From NCBI RefSeq assembly GCF_958298935.1, contig NC_084924.1, positions 17,829,819 to 17,893,818 on the forward strand: a stretch of DNA of 64,000 nt, given 5' to 3'. This DNA comes from Phragmites australis. Its lineage: Eukaryota; Streptophyta; Magnoliopsida; Poales; Poaceae. Position numbers and translations under genes: made by a program. Below, piece by piece: positions 55,700 through 64,000 of the stretch. Under the pieces are notes generated by a model. That model saw only the letters and a program-made list of their open reading frames with translations, did no database searches and was not told the DNA's origin. Position 1 is the first letter of the stretch. Each line of letters begins with the position of its first letter.

Positions 55700-57450
55700 A
55701 TATTTGTTATGCTTAATGGGAGTTGGTTTGCTTTATGGTCCTCTCATCCAGAATCATAGGCTTTCCTATAACCCCATGCCGTCAACATAATCATGAAAAT
55801 TATAGGCTGGTAAGCCTTTAGTGAGTGGCACAACAAGCATTGTCTTAATACTTATATGCTTGACACTGATAGTTTGATCCTAGATTCTACCTTTCGCAAC
55901 ATAATACTTAATGTCGATGTGTTTGGCAGCACCACTCGACTTGTTGTTACATGTATAGAAAACTGAGTATAACATAAGTTGTTTCGTAATACAGTCTTAC
56001 ATTCTTAATTCTGGGATAACATAAGTTCTTTAGTCATACAGCCTGCCTGATAGCCTCATAGCATGCTACAAACTCAGTTTGCATCATTGACCATGTCATA
56101 AGTGTCTGCTTGGAGCTCTTCCACGAGATAGCTCCTCTGGCAAGGGTGAGGATATAACATGTTATGGATTTCTTAGTATCCACGCACCTCACAAACGGAT
56201 TCTAATCATGAACATGTAGAGTTTAGTGCCTTGCAAATAGCGAACGACTTTCTTAACAAGTTTCAAGTGTTCCTATCCTAGATTTGACTTATATCTGCCA
56301 AGAATCCCGATTACAAAAACTAAAACAAGGCATATACATAATGCTTCTTACATCTGAAACATAAGAAACCGACTTCATCTGATCAGTTTCATAATGGTTC
56401 CTCAGACATCGCATATTATAATGTCCCAAACTTATTACCCTTAATAGTAGGAGCAAGCGAGGTAGACCACTTATGCATATTGTATTTCTTCAGCACTTTG
56501 TCCATGTATTCCTTTGGACCTATCTCGGTGAACATTAATACAAGGAATGTAAAAGTTTCACTGAGATCCTTCTTATGACTAAGATGGTGAATTTTCCCCT
56601 TTTAAACTTTACTTAAATGTAGTTGTTAATTTCCTTATGATTTGAACCAAAACGAAAGGAATCATTAGTTGAGCTTTATTATTGTCAATCCATTCTCTTT
56701 TAGCGTAGCTTTGAATATTTCAATGTTTTCCCTTAGAGTCACGCTTTGTTTTATAGACTCATTTACAGCCTACTGTTTTAGCTTTGTCGGGAGTTTCTAC
56801 TAAGTCTCATTCATCATTATCGCACATAGACTTTAATTGATCCTTTATGGCATTAAGCCACTCAAACGAACGTTCTTTATGCAAGTTGGGATCTTATGAG
56901 ATTGATGAGACTCATCGTTAGGCGCTCCATTAGGAATTTCAAAAACTTCAACAGCTCCCCCTCATTTATGCAAGTCAGAGGAGTCTAAAAGGTGGAGAAT
57001 TAGTTCCTTAATGAAACGCTTTATTCTCCCCCTCGAAACATGGCCAAAAAGACAATGCCACAATTTTGAATAAGTCTCATTATTCACATCACAGACATTC
57101 AGAGATATCAAGAATTCATTCAAAGGAAGCAAGACTAATAATTTCTCATTCAAACTTAATGATACAATTATTGTCCCTGATATTACATTAATAATCATAA
57201 TCGTCCAATGAAGAAACTAGAGAAAGATTCCACCTGATGGAAGGAATATGAAAATGTTATTAATTTGAAGAATGAAGCTGCCATCCAATACCAATGGAAG
57301 TGATCTGATGGCTTCAACTTTAGTTTTCTTCTATTTACAACTCTAAGACTTTGCTCCCCCTCTTTTAGAGTTCTCATGGTATGGAATGTCTGTAATGAGT
57401 TGACAAGGTGCACAATGGCACCTGAGTCAATTCACCATGAAATAAGGGAG
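55700..57450 (-). pseudogene. Cp5 pol remnant: protease, integrase zinc block, RT and RNase H
   Basis: Protease region: NSLQTFHTMRTLKEGEQSLR. Pre-integrase: LWHCLFGHVSRGRIKRFIKE (57060-57010). RT pieces: GKFTILV and EYMDKVLKKYNM (56530-56480), with the catalytic YVDD area deleted. RNase H: QTEFVACYEAIRQAV, then SSGAAKHIDIKYYV and LTKGLPA (55960-55800). The integrase catalytic core is mostly missing. Frames shift repeatedly. Confidence 0.78.
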
Positions 57451-57499
57451 AAATTAACATAAGGATATTCGTTAATAAACATTATTATATTATTACCCT

Positions 57500-58380
57500 T
57501 TCTTACCAGCCACTTCAAGAAAACAGCACAGTCTCTCTGGTAATATCCTTTCTTGTTGCAGAAGTGGTAGCCATCATCCTCAGTTTCTTCAGTCTCAAGA
57601 GCAGAAGGAGCAGGTGCCTTGGGTGTCCTCTACGCTGCCTTGTCGTTCTTAGTGATGAAATGCAACTTCTTCTTAGATTTATAATTTGCTTGGAATTTCC
57701 TTTTGTTCCTAAGGTTGTTTACTTGATTAACAAAATATTTATTTTCAGCCCTCATCCTCTCTTCCTCTTGGACACACATCGCGATCAAGTCGCACATTGT
57801 CCATTTCTCCTTCTGAGTATTGTAGTTGATCTTGAAGGGAGAAAACTCAGGAGGGAGAGAAGTCATAATGAAGTGGACAAGAAAACCTCAGAAATTTCCA
57901 TGTCCATGCCCTTTAGGTTGGTAGCCATGTATATCATCATCATGATGTGCTCTCTTATGCTGCCGAACCTATTATACTTAGTGTTGAGGAGTTTCTGAAT
58001 AAGTGTACTGATATAAACCTTGGATGTGCCTTTGAATTACTCCTCCATGGATGCCAAGTATGTCATACATTTCTCTGAGTTAGGTATTACTCCCCTTATA
58101 GCATCTCAGATCGAGTTTCTCATTATCATAAGTGACATGCGGTTGAACCGCTCTCACTTTTCAAAAAGTGCATCATAAGTTTTCTTTAGTTCTTCATAAT
58201 TCTCCATGCCAACGACGAGAGCTGTGGGAGCGTCAACCCTGAGTACATAGTCAAGGTCCAAAACATCAAGACAACCGTCACTTTAGCTTTCCAGGCATGA
58301 AAGGTGTTCCCTATAAGTTGATATATTCCATCAATTGTGGCGGCGACAGAAGAAGCGTTAAGAGCTGGGGAAAAGATGGG
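57500..58380 (-). pseudogene. Cp5 gag remnant
   Basis: Minus-strand YHFCNKKGYYQRDCAVFLKW (57575-57515) is a decayed CCHC knuckle (first Cys lost) next to LVRKGNN, and a 78-codon frame (57866-57630) has MTSLPPEFSPFKINYNTQKE and a basic tail, matching copia gag layout upstream of the knuckle. Confidence 0.7.
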
Positions 58381-58389
58381 GCCAAATTA

Positions 58390-60128
58390 GAGAATTATCA
58401 TGAAATAATATTTGCACGAAATTAACCCAATGTTAGTCTGATTAAAATTGTGCAAAACTCAATTCCAATCTACATCACCGTTGGGCAGAAAATGGAAAAG
58501 AATTTAATAAATACATAAAAATACACATAATTACAATCAATGTTGGTCAGAAAGTAATTATGGACCTTCGTAAATTTAGCATATGATTGCAAACAACGTT
58601 GGTCAGTATGCAACTACGGCAAAAATATATCAAAATTCTCTAAATAAATTTCCATGTTGTTTCCAATTTATTCAGAGAAATGTTCATAAATTTTAGCACA
58701 TAAAATGTTATAATTTTGGGCCACAATAGTCAATTAAACCAATACGTAAAAGAAAAGCATTATGTTTCACTAGAAAATATTACTTCAAAGAAATAATCTT
58801 AAATTTTGGTACATTACATGTTATTTATTTGGGTAATATTCATTAGGAATTCCAATGCATGAAGGACAAAGCATTAATAATTCACTGGAAAACTCATTTA
58901 AATAAAGAAGCCCATAAAACTTGAAAACTGCCCAGACAAAAAGGTAAGTCGTCGGCTAAAGGCTTCTTTGGCCCCAAACACACGTGCGCCCATGCGTGGT
59001 CCATTACCGCGAGCACCAGCCTAGCAGCGCAGCCCAGCTAATCCTCGCACCAGCCCATCTACATGAGCCCACAGCGCCAAAGCACGCCAGCTATTAGATC
59101 CCATCCTACGGCATTCTGCTGTTTTCACCGAGACAAAACCGGGCTCCCTCTCGTAACCCTAAACTTAATCCTCGCTCCCTCCACTCCCCACGACAGCCCG
59201 AGAGAGAAAGGAGATAGCGACGGCTGCGCGTAAGGCAGCTCCGGCGACAGCAAGCCGCCAGCGAAAGAAGAGGGAGCAAGAGGAGCAAAGAGAACATGAA
59301 TGAGAGGGAGAGGGCAGCGACGCTAGAGTAGAAGAGCCAACGCTACTGCAGGCCTTCTGCAGTTATGCTACGAGGGTGGCCAGGATAAAGACACGCTTGG
59401 TGAGAAGGGATGGCCGGCGCCAAAGATGCCGGTGGCTCAGGAATCCCGCACCCACCCAAGGTGGAGGATGCAGATCCGCCAGAGGAAGAAAAGGTTCGGG
59501 GCCTCTGGTGGCCTTGTCGACGATAAGGAGGTCATGAACACGTAAGATATGCCTCCCCTCTTCTTAGTATTTCAGAGTTTCAGTTTGTGGTAATGGGATT
59601 TAGGGTTCCCAAACTGGGAAAGAAGGGCCTTGGATTCTGGGATTATGGATTTTAATTAGGAATTTAGCATTTCGGATTCGGGAATTGAGGATTTCATTAG
59701 GGTTAGCATTAGAGTTTCTTGGATTCCCCAATACCCCTCCTTCTAAATGCTTTCCTGAGCTCTAATTTCCCCATCCTGAGCACAAAAGCACATGAACACG
59801 TACATGTATGCATGAATTCAACTAATCCGAGCCTAAATATCTTGAAAACTGAACATGTGCACTTGAATTACATTAATCCAAGGCATAAAGAGCTAAATCA
59901 TCATTAATTTGAGACTAATTCACATCAATTAAGCCTAAACTTGAACATATGTGGGTCTAAACCATCTAAACCGAAGCAAAAACACTTAAACCGGGAACGA
60001 TTAGAGCTAATTGATCACCAATTAACATAATTAAGCCTAATTGTTCACAATTTGGTGTCATCCAAACATAATTAAACCTTGATTAAGCCTAATTAGTTCT
60101 AAGCCAGGGATAATTAGTCTTTGATGCC
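58390..60128. other. Cp5 leader region; no supported gene
   Basis: AT-rich with repeated CAATGTTGGTCAG / AACGTTGGTCAG words (58539-58600), then a GC-rich stretch (58960-59540) resembling a plant gene leader (GTAACCCTAAAC, GAGAGAGAAAGGAG). A 60-residue frame there has no known motif. May include a captured host fragment or another insertion. Confidence 0.4.
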
Positions 60129-60617
60129 AAATATTAGGTCTAATCATGAGCTAATTAGCATAAAAGATAACCCTAGCAGTAGACACCTCATAAGAGCGGA
60201 AGCATGTGGACATACCGTTGTTTGGTGACACCAATAGATGATGTTGGAGAGGGTGATCACGTCGGTGTAGATGAATGTCACCGTCTTGATGCAATAGTAC
60301 GTGTGGTGAAGCAGTCATCGATGTGTCGGTGCAGCTGGAGGTGATGGCGACGGTGGGGGCGGTCGACGCAGTCGTGGCAGCGGTCTTCACTATGTTGGTG
60401 ACGCTCCTTAGGATCGGGTTAGGGTTTAGGGAGATCAACAGAGTCAAACTCCCCATTCTCTTTTATAGCTATTGCACGGGATGGGACTGTAACCAAGTCG
60501 GGGTTAGTTGCGCCCCGATCAGGGCTCATGGGGAAGTGCTCCCCCACTTCTCTCGGTCCATCTAGTTAGGATTCGTTAGGGTGCACGTTAGGGATAGAGC
60601 CAAGATCAGTTCCAATA
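60129..60617 (-). repeat. Cp5 5' LTR (about 489 bp)
   Basis: ATATTAGGTCTAATCATGAG...TTCCAATA, copy of 55043-55562. The neighbouring minus-strand TTTGGCATCAAAGAC is a weak match to the copia TGGTATCAGAGC primer site. Confidence 0.8.
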
Positions 60618-61061
60618 GTCCAGCCACTGCCACTACCACTGCCGTGAGAGAGAGATGATGGTTGCATCGGATCTAGGAGGACATCAACGATATGGGAGCC
60701 GGCATCGTTCTCTTGGTTTCAGAGGCAAAAGGTCCCTCTACCGCCGGAATGATGACGTTGTCGTGGGATGGACCACGAGGAGCACATGATGGTGAACGAC
60801 CATGATGAAGGGAACGATGTCCATCTGTGCCCATTGCAAGGCCGGGGTGGAAGGAGTTGGAGAATGGCGGCCTCCAGAGTTGTTAGTTTGGTAAGCACCT
60901 CTTATTGCATGACGATGATCTATTGGAGAAGAGGAAGCTATGGCAATGCTGACCGTTGTGTGTCTGCCAGATTAATGCAGGGTAGAACAATGTGGATGAT
61001 AACGTGTTGTAGTAGGAAATGTAATGGACAGTAGAAGAGAGAGTGAAGATTGATTCATTCA
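60618..61061. other. No supported gene
   Basis: GC-moderate DNA between Cp5 and the MITE-like element. A frame around 60768-61034 has no recognisable motif. Confidence 0.45.
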
Positions 61062-61503
61062 GGGTGTGTTTGGTTGCCCACATCAGGGGCATCTTGGCTC
61101 TGCCCGTGCGTATATTCCCACAAAGAAGGTTGTTTGGTTGCCTGTGTGCACTGTTCGTCCCTGTATCCGCGAATGCAATTATACGGTTGGAGCCTAGCCC
61201 GGTGGATACACACGAATCGAGCTTCTCTCTAAAGTCCGGTCCGGTAGATGCATTGCATCTGTTATAGTGCTACAACAGATCCACTCATTAGTCTCAGGTG
61301 CAAGGTCATTGCATCCGCCCATACAAACAACCAAACACCTTTATATGGTCATTGCATCCGCTGGTACAGGGTCATTGCATCCGACTATGCAGACAACCAA
61401 ACACTCTTTTTTTCGGAGCCACTGCATCCGCTCAACCTGCTTCTACTCTCCAGGATATACATTGCAGCTCTACGAAAACTCATACGGCAAACCAAACACA
61501 CTC
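61062..61503. mobile_element. MITE-like non-autonomous DNA transposon (442 bp)
   Basis: Terminal inverted repeats GGGTGTGTTTGGTTGCC and GGCAAACCAAACACACTC. Flanks ATTCATTCA and ATTGCATCA match at 6 of 9 positions, so a 9-bp (Mutator-like) duplication is possible but not certain. Inside, GTCATTGCATCCG is repeated about three times with AACAACCAAACAC blocks. No transposase frame. Confidence 0.7.
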
Positions 61504-62948
61504 ATTGCATCAACAGATTGTACATTTATACATGTTGAAGGGGTGCTTACAACAGACTAGCAACTATAAATTGCAGTTAGAAACTGATCATAATTAACCA
61601 CAATAGACCCGACAATAGAAATTGAACAGTAGACTCAACATAACATTGAAAGAATTTTTTTTGGAAATCACAGTGTATTTTTATTATACAAACATTTCAA
61701 GCAGCAAAAGAAACAGAATCACCTCTTGGTATCCAACAAACATATTTGAGCTGGCATTGTATTGAGTTAGGCACTTAAAAATGCTTTATGAGTCAAGTTT
61801 GTACTCAAATAGGCCACTTAAAAGGTTTTTTTATTTGCAAATCGCTGACACTTCAGATTTGAAGCGACATATTCACACTTCCCCTTAGTAACATATTCAC
61901 CCTTGGTTGCATTCAGAGATATGAATATTACATGCAGTCAAGGCAAACTATGCGAATAACTGAACTATTAACTTCATTGTTCAGTAAAGGATATGCACAA
62001 ATGGCAGAAAGAAATGGAATTACTTAACATAGAGCTACTGGAACATGGCAATTAACAATTTTATCAAGCAATTTCATCACCAAAACTTCCACTCATGTAT
62101 ATGTTTTAATCAAGGTTAATAATAAAGTTATTAGCCACTTGATGGATCAACATATAGAGATGAAAGTTGCCACAATCAGGCATTCAGGCCAGAGCATACA
62201 AGGAAACAATATTGTTAATTTAGTTCATCTGCTAGATCTCCAGGACCACATATGCACAGGGATTCAAGAATTTTCAGATTCAGTGCATTGCTGGTTGCTC
62301 TACTCCATCCCAAATAAGTATACCAAAGTAAAGAACAAATGGAAGAACTGCAAGTGTTTTCATGGAAGGATAACGACAAGACGTCCTGCCTGTTTGTTTC
62401 AAGTCAGACAATCAGAATTCAGACCTTCAGATGGGGCCAGTTTTTCCAGTAACAGTAAAGGTGCACATTGTTATAGAAATAATGATCATTCACAAATGTT
62501 CCAAGTCTGCGAAGACTTAATTCCTGTGTGAAGAGCATACTACTTCCTGCATGTTGGGTCACCAAAAGATCTAAATACATCCCTAAGCCTACCTTCTGAT
62601 CTAAAACTGACCACTAAAATATTTTTGTGTTCTGGACTAGTAACAGACAAACTGCATGGAAAAATAATCGAGAAAAAGGTGCAAGGACAAGTAAATGAAA
62701 TTCTGGGATTGCGCCCCCAACAATAAAGGCTTTGTAATGTATGATTATGATACACAGGTACAAGATTGGACATGCCTAGCCTCCTAGAGCTTCAACTTCG
62801 AATAAATTAACTCCGAAAGCTCCTAGACGCAGCATACAAGAACGTCAGGACCCTAACTGGACCAACAAGTCACTTCTCGACCTTGGCCATTGTGCATCTT
62901 GCTTCAGGAAAGCTCGAGTGGTGGCATTACTAAATTATCCAGGAACAC
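61504..62948. other. Intergenic DNA and 3' UTR of the cyclin gene
   Basis: The part next to the cyclin stop (about 62690-62948) is probably its 3' UTR on the minus strand. The remainder is AT-rich with no recognised motif; a 130-codon frame at 62139-62531 (+) shows no family features. Confidence 0.5.
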
Positions 62949-64000
62949 CTACTCCTTCAAGTTCTTCAAGTATGATGCAGGAATCTCAACAGGAGGTAGC
63001 AATGCTGATACACCCTTGAACTGTTCAAGAGATTATTGCACTGTTAGAACTTAGAACACTAGACAGTAGAGACTATGCAAACGATCTGATAGGGGAACCA
63101 CGAGTGCCTGTCAAGACTCATACTCACCCTTTGCTGCTTGTATTTGTCTCGGATCGCCATCGTTGACGAACCTTTCCGGTTAAGCTGCAACTCATGTATG
63201 GCAGTAACACAGTCCTTCAGCTCAGATGGCTTGTAACCGGTCACTGTTTGCAACTTCTTGCTCTGCAATCACACAGAACAAAATGAGTTACATTTCATAG
63301 CAGATGGCTCAGAGCAAGGATTGGGTGTTGCGGATCTATATCATACCCAGGGATGGTTGTGTGGATCAAGGGTCAGCCTTGCAACGAACACCACCGAAGC
63401 TGCAACAAGTGATGGCAAGAAGCGAAGCAAGCTGTAGTCCAACAAGCTCAGCTCAGCAAGGTAACTCCCCAGGAACTCCAACGATAGGCTAGGATACTGC
63501 AATATGCATTACAACAACAGGATCAGACAACAGTGCCTTTGAATGGCGGCAGAATTCAAGTTTCAGATGTAACAAATCTGAAAGGTATGTTAATGTGTCA
63601 TTACCTTCTTATTATCTTCTTGGGCAGATCTGATGAACATCCTAAGACCAGACAAGAAAACAGAGAGGGCACAAAACATTTAGCAATAGAGTAATACTGA
63701 AAAACAAGGATGGAGATAACATTTTCAGATCAATTTGGTTTGTGATCTACCTTAGGAACGTCTTGGTGGTGGGATTGCCCATCTCAAACTTGAGAAGGTT
63801 CAGTATATCACTCTCCATCTTAACAACCTACACATCCCCACAAGCACCAAGAAGTAACAAGTCAATTACCAATTCAGAATCAATCCGTGGCAAGATCCAA
63901 AGACAAATCGCATTCAAAGCATACAAAGAGGCCAACACCTACCTCCTGCTTGGTGTAGGTGTTGTCGGTGATGTAGCAGAAGTCCTCCACATTCGGCGGG
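62949..64000 (-). CDS. A-type cyclin (probably CYCA3), C-terminal six exons, 5' end off the window
   Basis: Minus-strand exons: 63943-64000 (partial), 63751-63827, 63605-63641, 63347-63496, 63128-63262 and 62949-63020, all with GT-AG introns and consistent phases, giving 175 residues. The first piece, [19 protein letters not shown], is the end of the cyclin N box. [19 protein letters not shown] follows, and [49 protein letters not shown] and the C-terminal [10 protein letters not shown] form the cyclin C box. Cyclins of this type bind CDKs and drive S/G2 entry in the nucleus. The short tail and [10 protein letters not shown] wording point to the A3 subgroup (inference). No lesions in the visible part. 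Confidence 0.92.

Larger units (their letters stand above)
55043..60617 (-). mobile_element. Cp5: Ty1/copia element with both LTRs
   Basis: Left LTR 55043-55562 and right LTR 60129-60617 are direct copies. Minus-strand order from the right: LTR, primer-like site, long leader, gag (58380-57500), protease, integrase zinc block, RT remnant, RNase H (to about 55800), purine tract, LTR. The order PR-IN-RT-RH is copia. No target duplication was found. Pol is badly broken. Confidence 0.85.

Noticed and set aside
62139..62531. 130-codon plus-strand frame downstream of the cyclin gene
   Set aside because: AT-rich, no recognised domain, no start context; likely chance.

Overview
This is nuclear DNA of a flowering plant, almost certainly a grass (Poaceae). 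The pointers are a GC-rich single-exon C2H2 zinc-finger gene, a plant A-type cyclin with short GT-AG introns, and dense grass-type retrotransposons (Sirevirus copia with CCGG-palindrome LTRs, Tekay-like and Tat-like gypsy, plant L1 LINEs, MITEs). There are no operons, ribosome binding sites or CRISPR arrays. The species cannot be fixed from the sequence alone.

Only two host genes are supported: a ZFP-type C2H2 putative repressor (21379-22071, +) and the 3' half of an A-type (probably A3) cyclin (62949-64000, -, continuing off the right edge). Nearly everything else is mobile DNA.

Layout. 1-4485: decayed Ty3/gypsy element on the minus strand (Gy1) with a 110-bp tandem repeat array and one LTR. 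5628-18293: an old L1-type LINE (LINE-A) split by a younger, almost intact L1-type LINE (LINE-B, 8037-13880); target-site duplications are readable for both. 18308-22200: gene island with the zinc-finger gene and its TATA promoter. 22200-24140: AT-rich DNA with MITE-like sequence. 24140-54000: a minus-strand copia element (Cp4) whose integrase reading is interrupted by a 27.5-kb nest. The nest's outer shell is a minus-strand Tat-like gypsy element (Gy3, LTRs 24359-26777 and 51343-51834). Inside Gy3 lie a Sirevirus-type solo LTR (24532-26477), a Tekay-like gypsy element (Gy2, about 28.7-32.4 kb), another LTR-like block (32364-33891) and a Sirevirus (34960-47791) with gag, pol and a third ORF; one Sirevirus LTR contains a further solo LTR (35346-36743). 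55043-60617: another minus-strand copia element (Cp5). 61062-61503: MITE-like element. 62949-64000: cyclin gene.

Notable points: the two-level LINE nest, a duplicated target plus solo LTR at the Sirevirus, an RT catalytic Asp-Asp to Asn-Asn change in an otherwise open 1,058-codon pol, and a palindrome-array-plus-TATA module before the Sirevirus third ORF that copies the layout of its LTR promoter. I found no clearly new non-transposon system.
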